Shown in pieces: positions 7,248 through 16,067 of a DNA stretch of 58,150 nt. The DNA is from Oscillatoriales cyanobacterium PMM_0080 (GTDB taxonomy: Bacteria; Cyanobacteriota; Cyanobacteriia; Cyanobacteriales; Microcoleaceae): contig CASBQF010000164.1 in assembly GCA_949127775.1 (NCBI GenBank), positions 1 to 58,150 of the forward strand, in the 5' to 3' direction. A model generated the notes under the pieces. The model ran no database searches. It saw nothing but the letters and a program-made list of their open reading frames with translations, and was not told the origin of the DNA. The position numbers and the translations under genes are program-made. Every line of letters starts with the position of its first letter. Position 1 is the stretch's first letter.

Positions 7248-8792
7248 ATGTCAGCTCCTACCCAATCCCAGTTATTCTCTAGCAACTCCCGCCCGACAGA
7301 GCAAGAGTTTGATGTAATTGTCATCGGTTCAGGCATTGGCGGACTCGTCACTGCCACCCAGCTAGCCGCTAAAAAAGCCAAAGTTTTGGTACTCGAAAGC
7401 TACCTGATTCCCGGAGGTAGTGCCGGATATTTCGATCGCGAAGGCTACAGATTCGATGTCGGAGCCTCCATGATATTTGGATTCGGACAGCGCGGCACCA
7501 CCAACCTCCTCACCCGCGCCCTGAAAGCCGTCAACGTCACCCTAGAAACAATTCCCGATCCCGTCCAGCTTCACTATCATCTACCCGCTGGCTTGGATCT
7601 AGAAGTTCCCCAGCCTTATGATAAATACTTGCAAGAACTAATTGACAGATTCCCCCACGAGCGCGCCGGAATCCAAAAATTTTACGGCGAATGCTGGAAC
7701 GTCTTCAACTGTCTCAACGAGATGGAATTGCTATCCCTAGAAGAACCCGGATATCTAGTTCGAGTCTTTTTTCAGAATCCTTTAGCCTGTTTGGGATTAG
7801 TCAAATATCTCCCCCAAAATACTGGCGACATCGCGCGGCGCTACATAAAAGACCCTACTTTGTTGAAATTTATCGACATGGAATGCTACTACTGGTCTGT
7901 AGTACCCGCAGATTTGACACCAATGATTAATGCCGGAATGGTATTTTCTGACAGACATTACGGCGGCATCAATTATCCCAAAGGCGGAGTCGGTCAAATT
8001 GCCCAAAAATTAGTAGAAGGATTAGAAAAATGCGGCGGGCAAATTCAATACAAAGCTAAGGCTAAAAAAATTATCACAGAAAACGGTCACGCTGTCGGAG
8101 TCGAGCTAGTAAGTGGCGAAATTTACCGAGCCAAGCGAATAGTTTCCAACGCCACGCGGTGGGATACTTTCGAGAAATTGCTACCCGCAGCAGAGATGCC
8201 AGCTAGCGAGAAGAAATGGCAGCAGCGCTATCAAAAAGCCCCCAGCTTTTTGAGTTTGCATTTAGGAGTAGAAGCAAGCGTAATCCCTGCTGGTACTGCC
8301 TGTCACCACATTTTGTTAGAAGATTGGGACAAAATGGAAGCACCGGAAGGAACTATTTTAGTGTCAATTCCAACGCTGTTAGATCCAGATTTAGCTCCAG
8401 CAGGATATCACATCGTTCACGCTTTTACTTCGAGTTGGATGGAAGAGTGGGAAGGACTTTCGCAGCAGGAATACGAGGATAAAAAGGAAGAGGCGGGAGG
8501 GAGAATTATTGAAAGATTAGAAAAGATTTTTCCTGGTTTAGATGCTGGTTTGGATTATATGGAAGTTGGGACAGCGCGTTCTCACCGCCGCTTTTTGGGC
8601 CGCGAAGATGGAACTTATGGGCCGATTCCGAAGCAGAAGTTAATGGGTTTGTTGGGAATGCCGTTTAATCGAACTTCTATGCCTGGTTTGTATTGTGTGG
8701 GCGATAGTACGTTTCCGGGACAAGGTTTGAATGCGGTGGCATTTTCTGGGTTTGCTTGCGCGCACCGAATTGCGGTGGATTTGGGTTTTTAG
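7248..8792 (+). CDS. crtH: Carotenoid isomerase (prolycopene isomerase, CRTISO type)
   Basis: A 514-residue FAD-dependent enzyme that converts poly-cis lycopene to all-trans lycopene, acting after the CrtP/CrtQ desaturases in the membranes. The N-terminal dinucleotide-binding fold is seen at residues about 22-52 ([17 protein letters not shown] then LVLES) and the FAD-closing C-terminal motif at about 480-508 ([22 protein letters not shown]). The sequence around [21 protein letters not shown] is diagnostic of the CrtH/CRTISO group rather than CrtI. The length is normal. It is preceded by the small-RNA locus and an AT-rich region (tatataaatatt), a possible -10. Confidence 0.92.
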   Translation: MSAPTQSQLFSSNSRPTEQEFDVIVIGSGIGGLVTATQLAAKKAKVLVLESYLIPGGSAGYFDREGYRFDVGASMIFGFGQRGTTNLLTRALKAVNVTLETIPDPVQLHYHLPAGLDLEVPQPYDKYLQELIDRFPHERAGIQKFYGECWNVFNCLNEMELLSLEEPGYLVRVFFQNPLACLGLVKYLPQNTGDIARRYIKDPTLLKFIDMECYYWSVVPADLTPMINAGMVFSDRHYGGINYPKGGVGQIAQKLVEGLEKCGGQIQYKAKAKKIITENGHAVGVELVSGEIYRAKRIVSNATRWDTFEKLLPAAEMPASEKKWQQRYQKAPSFLSLHLGVEASVIPAGTACHHILLEDWDKMEAPEGTILVSIPTLLDPDLAPAGYHIVHAFTSSWMEEWEGLSQQEYEDKKEEAGGRIIERLEKIFPGLDAGLDYMEVGTARSHRRFLGREDGTYGPIPKQKLMGLLGMPFNRTSMPGLYCVGDSTFPGQGLNAVAFSGFACAHRIAVDLGF

Positions 8793-8840
8793 GACGAATG
8801 TGGCAACACAAGTTGCCCCATTTCTAATTTAATTGTTATT

Positions 8841-8890
8841 GTGGAACAGGCCGGAGAGCCTGTTCAAGACGGGCGGGACGCCCATCCCAC
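8841..8890. repeat. Double palindrome of the gtggaacaggc...gcctgttc / gggcgggacgccc type
   Basis: Two adjacent hairpin-forming words (gaacaggc with gcctgttc, then gggcg with cgccc) lie 48 bp after the crtH stop. This common intergenic repeat of cyanobacteria probably ends transcription of crtH or stabilises its 3' end. A related palindrome occurs at 22410-22432. Confidence 0.65.
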
Positions 8891-8960
8891 AAACTTGTGG
8901 AAGTTATTTAATTATCATTCCTAAGTTGGATGTCGTATTGGATTGAATTTGCTTCGCCTT

Positions 8961-9224
8961 TCATAGTCCCAGTTTGGCTTTAGCATTTTCCCAGGAAACG
9001 GTTTTGCCTTCATCTGCTTGGGTGATGCTTTGGCGAAGTTTGGTAACGAATTCAATATCGGTGAGAATATCCAAGGTTTCCAGGAGTTCAGTCAAATAGT
9101 TGTAGCTGATTGCTGCCATAACGGGAACACCATCTTGAGTGATCGCGATCGGCTGATCGGTGAGTTCTTGAACTAGGTTGGGAAGCTGCTGCTGTGCTTG
9201 GGCAATGGTGAGTCGTTTGGACAT
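8961..9224 (-). CDS. Phd/YefM-family antitoxin-like protein, orphan
   Basis: An 87-residue reading from the ATG at 9224 (MSKRLTIAQAQQQLPNLVQ). The frame extends 12 codons further upstream, but the leader is AT-rich and unlike the family. The N-terminal part matches the Phd/YefM fold: a first strand and helix, then PIAITQDGVPVMAAISYNYLTELLET, which forms the DNA-binding dimer. The C-terminal part would neutralise a toxin such as RelE/Txe or Doc. No toxin gene is seen on either side, so it is an orphan antitoxin or a transcription factor derived from one. Confidence 0.75.
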   Translation of the reverse strand: MSKRLTIAQAQQQLPNLVQELTDQPIAITQDGVPVMAAISYNYLTELLETLDILTDIEFVTKLRQSITQADEGKTVSWENAKAKLGL

Positions 9225-9314
9225 GGCTGTATTGTACAAATTTATTAAGATTATCAGCATTAAAGCAATACTAATTTTAATTTAGCACCTGGGCCCAAAT
9301 ACGGCGAATCAATT

Positions 9315-9348
9315 AAAAACCCGGTTTCTGGGGAGAAACCGGGTTTTT
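9315..9348 (-). terminator. Hairpin with T-run after the pentapeptide gene (repeat-derived)
   Basis: Perfect 15-bp arms (aaaaacccggtttct, 9315-9329, and its complement 9334-9348) with a 4-nt loop. Read on the minus strand it lies 36 bp after the pentapeptide gene stop and ends in TTTTT, as an intrinsic terminator would. It is built from the dispersed agaaaccgggtttct repeat and is symmetric, so it could also end transcripts coming from the left. Confidence 0.65.
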
Positions 9349-9384
9349 CAACTGAAAATTGGCTGTTTGCATTTTGGGAATGAG

Positions 9385-9825
9385 TTATTGGTCGTAGCTT
9401 CCACCGACGCCGATTTGGGTATTATAGATTTTGGCATTAGTGATGGTCATATCTTCCATTGAAGCGCCGGATACATCTACGGTGTTGATGATGGCGGCGG
9501 TCAGATTTGCCCGATCGAGGTCTGCATCATTTAAACTGGCGTTAGTCAGGAAAACTGCGGTTAAGTTAGCACTCGTCAGATTAGCGCCCGTCAAGTCAGC
9601 ACCTTCGAGGTTGGCATTAGATAGATTTGCGCCTTGCAAATTTGCTTCTCTCAAATCTGCACCAATTAAATGAGCTTCGGCTAAATTTGCTCCCGACAAG
9701 TCGCACCCAAAACATTGCCCAGTTGAGAGTAACTGCTTGACGTGAGCGGGATTTGCCGCGCGAGCGGGACCTGCCAACAGTAGAGGAGTAATTAAAATAG
9801 TAGCGGCTAATAGATGGCGTTTCAT
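9385..9825 (-). CDS. Secreted pentapeptide-repeat protein
   Basis: A 146-residue protein with an N-terminal signal peptide (about 1-23, ending AGPARA) and a right-handed quadrilateral beta-helix of about 14 pentapeptides with A[DN]LXX periodicity (GANLAEAHLIGADLREANL and onward, residues about 44-115). Two cysteines (QCFGCDL, about 38-41) lie just before the repeats. The signal points to the periplasm or thylakoid lumen, where several cyanobacterial pentapeptide proteins reside. The molecular function is unknown. It appears monocistronic, with a terminator-like hairpin downstream. Confidence 0.85.
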   Translation of the reverse strand: MKRHLLAATILITPLLLAGPARAANPAHVKQLLSTGQCFGCDLSGANLAEAHLIGADLREANLQGANLSNANLEGADLTGANLTSANLTAVFLTNASLNDADLDRANLTAAIINTVDVSGASMEDMTITNAKIYNTQIGVGGSYDQ

Positions 9826-9905
9826 AATCCCTTTTCCTCGCCTGACTGGGTGTTTAAGTTCTTCTGTTTATATCTACAATCTTACCACGGTTGTTTTCGG
9901 AAGTT

Positions 9906-9942
9906 GCAATTGATATCACAGACTAGCTGTGATATCAATTGC
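9906..9942. repeat. Perfect 16-bp inverted repeat (possible operator)
   Basis: Arms 9906-9921 (gcaattgatatcacag) and 9927-9942 are perfectly complementary around 5 nt. There is no T-run, so a terminator is unlikely. It lies 80 bp upstream of the pentapeptide gene start and 510 bp upstream of the GGDEF-EAL gene, in the divergent region, consistent with a binding site for a dimeric regulator. Confidence 0.55.
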
Positions 9943-10451
9943 CTCCACAACGCACAAATAGTCTCGAAAAGTTCGCAAAACTTAATGTCATAAAAATCAA
10001 CACTACCAAACTTAATACAGTGTCTTTTGGGATTAAAATATCCTGACTATTTTAGCAAAAAAAGCTAACAGATGTGTATCTCGGAAGATAGAGCTGATTC
10101 CCGACGCGAGCGAGGATGCTATAAGTTAATTTTATAGCTAAGAATTGAAAACAGATATATTATTTTCAAGAAAACTGTGACCAGGCAGAAAATTTACACT
10201 TAAAATAAAGATACAGTTATAACTTAAGTAAGTACACAAAATTAATCACAGGAAGAATCCTTGCTAGGCAAGGGTTTCAGTCGAAATAGTGTGTAATTAA
10301 TACGGAGAAACTACTTAATAGGTACAGGAGAGCCGTCAACAGCCAGCTCTCCAGCCAAAGATTGGGGTAAATTTTTAACAAGATTTTTTAATTATGTTTC
10401 CGCAGCGCTGTAAAAATCTACCTACTGCTTGGAAAGCAGCATTTTTTAGGA
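9943..10451 (+). other. Long leader region of the GGDEF-EAL gene with hairpins
   Basis: About 500 bp without a gene. Two RNA-type hairpins are visible: 10256-10276 (aatccttgc / gcaagggtt, 3-nt loop) and 10327-10352 (ggagagc / gctctcc). No known riboswitch core, including that of the c-di-GMP GEMM type, was recognised. A structured 5' leader is inferred only. Confidence 0.4.
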
Positions 10452-13400
10452 ATGTCGCAGAGGCGTACCCGCAAAAATGAATTAACTATGATCAAAAACG
10501 ATTCCTCCAAGCATCTGCCGACTTTAGATCAAGTCATTGACAGCTCTCCCTTGAAAGTTGCACCTGATACCGCACTATCCGAAGTAATTACCCTGATGGG
10601 GCAACGGCCCCCAAGTTGTTCTCTCAACGCAGATATTCCACCAACCAATATCTACTACCCGCAACTAACAGAAATCCCAAATCCCCTCACCTCAAGCCCA
10701 GTCAGAGACGCCAGAGGTACTTGCGTCTTTGTTGTGGAAAAATCAGCAAAAAAATCCGCCCGGGAATCTGCTCCAAATTCTCAATTGCAAGGAATCTTTA
10801 CAGACAGGGATCTCGTAGATTTGATTGCGTCGGGCAAAAACTTAAAAAATATCACGATCGCAGAGGTGATGCGCCAGCCTGCTGCAACTCTGACAAAAAA
10901 TGAAGATCAAGACATTTTCAGCGCCCTACTTCTGCTTCGCCAACTAAGAATTCACCACCTGCCAATATTGGATCGTGGGGGTCAACTTCTAGGAGTAATT
11001 ACGCCGGAAAGCATTCGCCAAGCGATGGTGCAACCGACAAAAATCTTAAAAATGCGGACGGTGAAAGAAGTAATGACCGCACAAGTCATTCAAGCGCCTC
11101 GCTCCGCGTCAGTTATCAGTTTAGCTGAGTTGATGGCGCAGCACCGGGTTAGCTGTGTGGTAATTACGGAGTCCACAGAATTTTCGATGACTTTGCTGTT
11201 GCCGATTCCGGTAGGTATAGTCACTGAACAAGATATTGTGGAATTTCAAGCTTTAGATATAGATTTGTCGCAGACGATCGCCCAAACTGTAATGAGTACC
11301 CCTTTATTTAGTCTCAAACCAGAAGACTCGCTGTGGGTAGCTCATCAGGAAATGCAGCAGCGTTTAGTCCGCAGGTTGGTAGTAACGGGGGAACGCGGAG
11401 AACTTCTGGGAATAGTTACTCAAAGCAGTTTGCTGGGCGTACTTGACCCGATGGAAATGTCTGGGTCGATCGATCTTCTGCACGCAAACGTCCAAGAACA
11501 GACTAGCGAATTGCAACTAGCAATCGCTTCCCTCAGCTTGACTAACAGCCGACTAGAAAAGGAAATCGCTACCCGCGTGCGGGCCGAGGTGCGGCTGCAA
11601 TTGCTAGAATCTGTCGTAGTCAACGCTAACGATGCGATCGTAATTATGGATGCGGGATACAGCGATATCTCCGATCCAACCATTATCTACATCAACGAAG
11701 CTTTTACTCAAATGACCGGTTATCGGCCCGAAGAAATTATCGGCCAAACGCCCAGTTGTCTGCGCGGGCCAGACAGCAACCCGGCTCAAGTTGCCAAAAT
11801 TCGCCGCGCTTTTTCTCGCCGAGAACCGCTGCGCTTGGAATTGATCAACTACCGCAAAGACGGTTCAATTTATTGGGTGGAACTCAACAGCGTACCCGTT
11901 GCTGACGAGTTGGGGAACGTCACTCACTGGGTGTCCGTGCAGCGCAATATTAGCGATCGCAAGCGCATGGAACAAGCATTTTTTGATGAAAAAGAACTCG
12001 CTCAGGTGACTCTACAGTCGATCGGCGACGCCGTAATCACCACAGATGCCAGCGGCTGCATTTTTACCCTCAATCCAGTGGCTCAAAAACTCACGGGTTG
12101 GTCAACCTTGGAAGCTCAAGGTTTGCCCCTCGCCAAGGTGCTGAGAATAGTTGACGAAACTACCGGGATGCCGATCGAAAATATCGCCCATATCGCTTTG
12201 TCCGAAGGTCGGATTGTTGACCAAGGACACAACAGCTTGCTGATTGCCCGCAACAACCGCGAATTTGCGATCGACCACTGCGTCGCCCCCATCCACGCCA
12301 GCAACGGCGAAATTGTCGGGGCCGTCGTTGTGTTCCGAGATGTCACCAAAGTACGAACTCAAGCACGGCAACTCACCTGGCAAGCAACTCATGATCCTTT
12401 GACGCAATTAGTTAACCGCCACGAATTTGAGTACCAGCTAGAACACGCCCTGCACAGCGCTCAAGGTTACGGGCAAGAACACGTGATGCTTTACATGGAT
12501 CTCGATCGTTTCAAAATAGTTAACGATACTTCTGGTCACGTTGCAGGCGACGAACTGCTGCGCCAAGTCAGCCAGCTATTCAAAAGCAATATCCGCAAAA
12601 CCGATATTTTGGCGCGTCTGGGCGGTGATGAATTTGCCGTACTCCTCTACAATTGTCCCCCCAAACAGGGTTTAGATGTGGCAGAATTGCTGCTGCAAAG
12701 CATTCAGGGATTCCGGTTTGGGTGGCAGGACAAAACTTTTTCGATCGGCGTCAGTATCGGTTTGGTGGCAATTAATCCCAAAACAGCATCGACATCTGCG
12801 GTTTTGAGCGCGGCGGATATTGCCTGCTACGCTGCCAAAAATAAAGGCCGTAACCGGGTACAAGTTTATCAAGCGGGCGATCGGGAATTAATCAAACAGC
12901 ACGGCGAAACTCAGTGGGTAGTCCAAATTAATCAAGCTTTAGAAGAGAATCGCTTCCGATTGTACTCTCAGCCGATCGTACATTTGCTCAATACTCCAAC
13001 CACCGGCACGCACTGCGAAATTCTGCTGCGCCTCCAGTTGCCAACCGGTCAGTTGGTGTCACCGATGGCGTTTATTCCCGCAGCCGAACGCTACAACTTG
13101 ATGCACGCGATCGATCGCTGGGTAATTCGCACTTTATTTAGCAATTTATCTAAAACTTTCACAGCAAATTTATTAGTCCAAAACCCCGGAGGAGACAGCG
13201 ATAAAATAGTTAGCTTGCCTACTTGCTGCCCTTTGTCTAATTCACAATCTTCATTTGACAAACATCCTAGCCTTTATGCAATCAACCTTTCAGGGGACAG
13301 CATCAACGAAGAAAAGTTTATCGAGTTTATTCAGGAGCAGTTTTCCATCCATCAAATACCGCCCGAAATAATTTGTTTTGAAATTACAGAAACCGTGGCG

Positions 13401-13817
13401 ATCGCTAATCTCAGCAAAGCTGCTAGCTTGATTTGGAAACTCAAGGAACTCGGCTGTGAGTTTGCCTTGGACGACTTCGGTAGCGGGATGTCTTCCTTTG
13501 CTTACTTGAAAAATTTGCCCGTTGACTATATCAAAATTGATGGCAATTTTATCAAGAATGTTGCTGATAATCCTATTGATATTGTCATGGTGGAAGCTAT
13601 CACCAAAATTGCTCATGTCATGGGAATCAAAACAATTGCCGAGTATGTGGAAAGTCAAAGAATTATGGATAAACTGAAGGAACTTGGGGTGGATTACGCT
13701 CAAGGTTATTTTTTGGGAAAGCCTCAACCTTGTAACTTCAGATATCCTGATTTAGAGGGAGTTTTGGGAGAATTTTCGGTTAATTCTTTGGCTTTTGAGA
13801 CCAAGCTGGCTTCTTGA
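10452..13817 (+). CDS. CBS-PAS-PAS-GGDEF-EAL cyclic-di-GMP turnover protein
   Basis: A 1121-residue cytoplasmic signalling enzyme. Four CBS motifs (two Bateman modules, about 25-195 and 207-340) would bind adenine nucleotides. A short coiled coil (about 345-380), PAS 1 (about 385-505, PAC end HWVSVQRNISDRKRME) and PAS 2 (about 515-640) follow. The GGDEF domain has an intact LGGDEF at about 724 and an inhibitory-site motif RKTD exactly five residues before it, so diguanylate cyclase activity with product inhibition is expected. The EAL domain has EILLR (about 856), INLSG, EITET, DDFG, KIDG and AEYVE, all catalytic positions, so phosphodiesterase activity is also plausible. Oddities are a long insert in the first CBS motif and a Ser/Cys-rich insert of about 40 residues before INLSG. 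The start could instead be the ATG 12 codons later; neither has a well-spaced Shine-Dalgarno. Confidence 0.92.
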   Translation: MSQRRTRKNELTMIKNDSSKHLPTLDQVIDSSPLKVAPDTALSEVITLMGQRPPSCSLNADIPPTNIYYPQLTEIPNPLTSSPVRDARGTCVFVVEKSAKKSARESAPNSQLQGIFTDRDLVDLIASGKNLKNITIAEVMRQPAATLTKNEDQDIFSALLLLRQLRIHHLPILDRGGQLLGVITPESIRQAMVQPTKILKMRTVKEVMTAQVIQAPRSASVISLAELMAQHRVSCVVITESTEFSMTLLLPIPVGIVTEQDIVEFQALDIDLSQTIAQTVMSTPLFSLKPEDSLWVAHQEMQQRLVRRLVVTGERGELLGIVTQSSLLGVLDPMEMSGSIDLLHANVQEQTSELQLAIASLSLTNSRLEKEIATRVRAEVRLQLLESVVVNANDAIVIMDAGYSDISDPTIIYINEAFTQMTGYRPEEIIGQTPSCLRGPDSNPAQVAKIRRAFSRREPLRLELINYRKDGSIYWVELNSVPVADELGNVTHWVSVQRNISDRKRMEQAFFDEKELAQVTLQSIGDAVITTDASGCIFTLNPVAQKLTGWSTLEAQGLPLAKVLRIVDETTGMPIENIAHIALSEGRIVDQGHNSLLIARNNREFAIDHCVAPIHASNGEIVGAVVVFRDVTKVRTQARQLTWQATHDPLTQLVNRHEFEYQLEHALHSAQGYGQEHVMLYMDLDRFKIVNDTSGHVAGDELLRQVSQLFKSNIRKTDILARLGGDEFAVLLYNCPPKQGLDVAELLLQSIQGFRFGWQDKTFSIGVSIGLVAINPKTASTSAVLSAADIACYAAKNKGRNRVQVYQAGDRELIKQHGETQWVVQINQALEENRFRLYSQPIVHLLNTPTTGTHCEILLRLQLPTGQLVSPMAFIPAAERYNLMHAIDRWVIRTLFSNLSKTFTANLLVQNPGGDSDKIVSLPTCCPLSNSQSSFDKHPSLYAINLSGDSINEEKFIEFIQEQFSIHQIPPEIICFEITETVAIANLSKAASLIWKLKELGCEFALDDFGSGMSSFAYLKNLPVDYIKIDGNFIKNVADNPIDIVMVEAITKIAHVMGIKTIAEYVESQRIMDKLKELGVDYAQGYFLGKPQPCNFRYPDLEGVLGEFSVNSLAFETKLAS

Positions 13818-13820
13818 ATA

Positions 13821-13956
13821 GTTGACAGTTGACAGTGGATAATTGACAGTTGAGAGAAAGAAGAGCGGAAATTTACCAATTTCTAATTCGCAATTCACAA
13901 TTCGCAATTCGCAATTCACAATGACAACTGTCAACTGTCCACTGTCAACTGTCAAC
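13821..13956. repeat. 19-bp inverted gttgacag repeats bridging two gene ends
   Basis: Arms 13821-13839 (gttgacagttgacagtgga) and 13938-13956 are perfect complements about 100 nt apart, in the spacer between the convergent GGDEF-EAL and sipA genes. The right arm overlaps the end of sipA and supplies its TGA stop. Between them are gcaattcgcaattc-type repeats. Confidence 0.8.
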
Positions 13957-14166
13957 CGCTTCAATGTACTGACTGTCTAACAAAAAAGCACCTTTTGCAA
14001 AGCGAATGCCCCAATAATTGCCGGGACGCCGATCGATCACAACACCTTCATCATCGATCGCAATTACATTCGCAGCCCGCATTGTCGGCATCCGTTCGGC
14101 AGTTTTGAGGTAAGGTGGCATCGCCACAACTCGCACTTTTTGACCGATTGTAAATTCTTTTTCCAT
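13945..14166 (-). CDS. sipA: SipA regulatory protein (DUF3148)
   Basis: A 73-residue protein from the ATG at 14166. A longer frame exists upstream but has no family similarity. The sequence IGQKVRVVAMPPYLKTAE...MRAANVI...EEGVVIDRRPGNYWGIRFAKGAFLLDSQYIE-like pattern matches SipA, a small SH3-like protein that binds the ATP-binding domain of the histidine kinase NblS/Hik33 and modulates high-light and nutrient-stress responses in cyanobacteria (established for Synechococcus and Synechocystis). The last codons and the TGA come from a gttgacag repeat, so the C-terminal VDS may be repeat-derived. No NblS gene is in the window. Confidence 0.85.
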   Translation of the reverse strand: MEKEFTIGQKVRVVAMPPYLKTAERMPTMRAANVIAIDDEGVVIDRRPGNYWGIRFAKGAFLLDSQYIEAVDS

Positions 14167-14248
14167 GAGTTTATTTTTGTTTGGCGATCGGCATAATAAC
14201 TTAAGCGTAACTGGGAGTGCGAGCGCGATCGATGAAATTTCAGATTTT

Positions 14249-14455
14249 TTAGTTACCGCGCCCCGGTTTGCAATCGGCAAAACCCAGTGCTTCGCTATCG
14301 AGGAAGTTAGCAATTGCCATTTCCACAACAATTTCGATCGGATATTCAATTTCAGCAGCACGGGCGATCAGAGCCGCACGAATTCGTTCTGGAAGGTATT
14401 TTAGGATAGCTTCGGCATCGGCAACAGATAGTTGTTCCAGAGTTGTTGATTGCAT
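14249..14455 (-). CDS. Hypothetical small protein upstream of sipA
   Basis: A 68-residue frame with an ATG at 14455, four bases after the stop of the GIY-YIG gene, so the two are probably co-transcribed. It is helix-rich (LSVADAEAILKYLPERIRAALIARAAEIEYPIEIVVEMAIANFL by pattern) and resembles small helix-turn-helix or antitoxin-like proteins without a firm family match. No function is assigned. The close coupling to a nuclease-like gene suggests a regulatory or partner role, which is inference. Confidence 0.6.
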   Translation of the reverse strand: MQSTTLEQLSVADAEAILKYLPERIRAALIARAAEIEYPIEIVVEMAIANFLDSEALGFADCKPGRGN

Positions 14456-14459
14456 GAGT

Positions 14460-14828
14460 CTAGCTTTCCGGTGGGATTTGAACGTTGTAGGGAGGCTCAG
14501 TTGCTCTCAAAATAATCGCTTCTAGCTCTAATAATAACGCAGGGTTGCTCCACGCCGAGAGCGGGTGAATGGCGATGCGAACATCTTCCCAGTTGTATTT
14601 GTCGAGCCATGCCCAGAGAAATGCTTTGTGTCCGCCACTAAATCTACCGCGTAAGCTTTTGGTTTTACCAATGTAAAGCAGACCATCCACACGATGTCTG
14701 ACAGCATAAAGTCCAGGGCGAGAGGGGATGGTATTAAAGTTGCGGGTGAGGGGTTGGCATTGCTCGAAGGGCGTGAATGCAAGGGTTTCGAGAATTTGGC
14801 GGGCTTCTTGTTGGATAGAATCGGGCAT
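14460..14828 (-). CDS. GIY-YIG nuclease-family protein
   Basis: A 122-residue protein with the GIY-YIG core: GLYAVRHR (about 38-45) and LLYIGKTKSLRGRFSGGHK (about 50-68), with the catalytic tyrosines, the Arg of LRGRF and a Glu near the C-terminus (ELEAIILRATEPPYN). Such stand-alone domains cut DNA or are domesticated; homologues in cyanobacteria are uncharacterised. Its stop is four bases from the start of the next small gene on the same strand, so a two-gene unit is likely, perhaps extending to sipA 82 bp further on. Confidence 0.8.
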   Translation of the reverse strand: MPDSIQQEARQILETLAFTPFEQCQPLTRNFNTIPSRPGLYAVRHRVDGLLYIGKTKSLRGRFSGGHKAFLWAWLDKYNWEDVRIAIHPLSAWSNPALLLELEAIILRATEPPYNVQIPPES

Positions 14829-14880
14829 GATGGGGGGCGATCGGACTTTGCTTGATTTTATATTGAAGATCGCCCATTAA

Positions 14881-15309
14881 TTACCCATTTAAATAATCCT
14901 GCAACAATTTCCAAGCCATTTGAGAACCCTCACCTGCATTAACTTTCTCAAAATCTACATCTTTTCTCAAAACAACAAAACCCACACCTTCTTTGATTTC
15001 TATTGCCTCAATATTAATAATTCTAGCCAAAAATAGGTGATTATCCTGTAAAACTGCTTGATTGTTTCGGGTCTTTTGGTGAATAAAAGTTGTGATAAAT
15101 TCCATTTCGTAATTAGTTTCAAGACAAGTTTCTTCCTCTAATTCTCGGACTGCGGCCTGATTTGGACTTTCTCCAAGATCCACACCACCACCAAAAGTAG
15201 AAAGCATCCCTTGACTTGCAATACCTGGGATATTATCTCGCAGTTGTGCCACAATCTGACCGTTTGGGAGGATGAGAAAAATGCGAACAATTGACTTAGG
15301 AATATTCAT
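14881..15309 (-). CDS. Nudix hydrolase
   Basis: A 142-residue enzyme from the ATG at 15309. Upstream codons in the same frame are translated repeats and are excluded. The Nudix box reads G-x5-E-x7-REL-E-EE (GGVDLGESPNQAAVRELEEE), with Cys where the box usually has Gly near its end, so metal-dependent hydrolysis of a nucleoside diphosphate derivative is expected. The substrate cannot be read from sequence. It is divergent from rbfA, with about 236 bp between starts that hold two repeat palindromes. Confidence 0.85.
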   Translation of the reverse strand: MNIPKSIVRIFLILPNGQIVAQLRDNIPGIASQGMLSTFGGGVDLGESPNQAAVRELEEETCLETNYEMEFITTFIHQKTRNNQAVLQDNHLFLARIINIEAIEIKEGVGFVVLRKDVDFEKVNAGEGSQMAWKLLQDYLNG

Positions 15310-15341
15310 ATTAAGTATGTGAGAATCTATAGTTGAGAAGT

Positions 15342-15413
15342 TAGGAGATGGCAGTGCTGTCTCCTCTATCCAAAATAATATTGTAGGAGACGGCAGTGCT
15401 GTCTCCTCTATCC
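15342..15413. repeat. Two palindromic ggagacggcagtgctgtctcc elements
   Basis: Copies at about 15342-15371 and 15384-15413 differ by only a few bases and each can form a hairpin. They belong to the same CGGCAnTGC palindrome family as 4675-4860 and lie in the divergent Nudix-rbfA spacer, where they create a false N-terminal extension of the Nudix frame. Confidence 0.8.
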
Positions 15414-15545
15414 TGACGGAATTTATTTGACTCAAAAACCCGATCGAGCTAATTTGGTCAATTTAGGTTCAGGTCGCGGTACAATTGTCGGTCGGGATAA
15501 AAACAGCCGATCGGTATGTTGTAGAAGAGGTAGGGGATAATTGGT

Positions 15546-15995
15546 ATGGCTACAAGTCGTCGCATAGAGCGCGTAGCTTCAATGATTAAGCGGGAAGTCA
15601 GTCTGATGTTGCTGAACGGCATTAAGGACGATCGAGTCGGTGCAGGTATGGTTAGCGTTACCGAAGTAGTTGTTTCGGGAGACCTTCAGCACACAAAAAT
15701 CTTTGTCAGTATTTACGGTACTGATGAGGCGAAAGCCGAGACTATGGAAGGTTTGAAATCGGCAACTAGCTATGTTCGTAACCAGTTGGGGCAGAGGTTG
15801 CAACTACGCCGGACACCAGGAGTGGCATTTCTAGAAGATGGCTCCCTGGAACGGGGTGATAAAATGGTGATACTGCTGAATCAGCTTTCTGCCGATCGCA
15901 AACCAGGTATGTTTGACGACGAAGAATTGACGGATGATGGCGAAAAATTGACCAATGATGATGATGATGATGATTTAGAAGCAGACGAGGATTAA
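15546..15995 (+). CDS. rbfA: Ribosome-binding factor A
   Basis: A 149-residue KH-like protein that binds the 30S subunit during maturation of 16S rRNA. Family features are [15 protein letters not shown] at the N-terminus, the central ILVSVYG-equivalent KIFVSIYG, and [20 protein letters not shown] near residue 95. The C-terminus has an Asp-rich tail of about 25 residues including a run of six Asp, longer than in E. coli but usual in cyanobacteria. The ATG at 15546 follows GGTAGGGGATAATTGGT. It is followed on the same strand by the GH3 gene 72 bp away; a rbfA-GH3 pairing is common in cyanobacteria. Confidence 0.93.
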   Translation: MATSRRIERVASMIKREVSLMLLNGIKDDRVGAGMVSVTEVVVSGDLQHTKIFVSIYGTDEAKAETMEGLKSATSYVRNQLGQRLQLRRTPGVAFLEDGSLERGDKMVILLNQLSADRKPGMFDDEELTDDGEKLTNDDDDDDLEADED

Positions 15996-16016
15996 TTAGC
16001 ATCTGAAGGCAATCAA

Positions 16017-16053
16017 CAGCTAACAGTTAACAGTCAACAGTCAACAGTCAACA
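16017..16053. repeat. cagtcaa heptad array between rbfA and the GH3 gene
   Basis: About five consecutive imperfect copies of the 7-bp unit cagtcaa/cagttaa fill half of the spacer. The same word family recurs inverted near 13821, 19123, 37005 and 47769. Confidence 0.75.
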
Positions 16054-16067
16054 ATTCCAAATTACCC

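Noticed and set aside
10230-10360. Cyclic-di-GMP riboswitch before the GGDEF-EAL gene
   Set aside because: Hairpins exist, but the conserved GEMM core and tetraloop pattern are not seen.
15310-15435. N-terminal extension of the Nudix protein
   Set aside because: The codons come from two palindromic repeats; the fold starts at the ATG at 15309.
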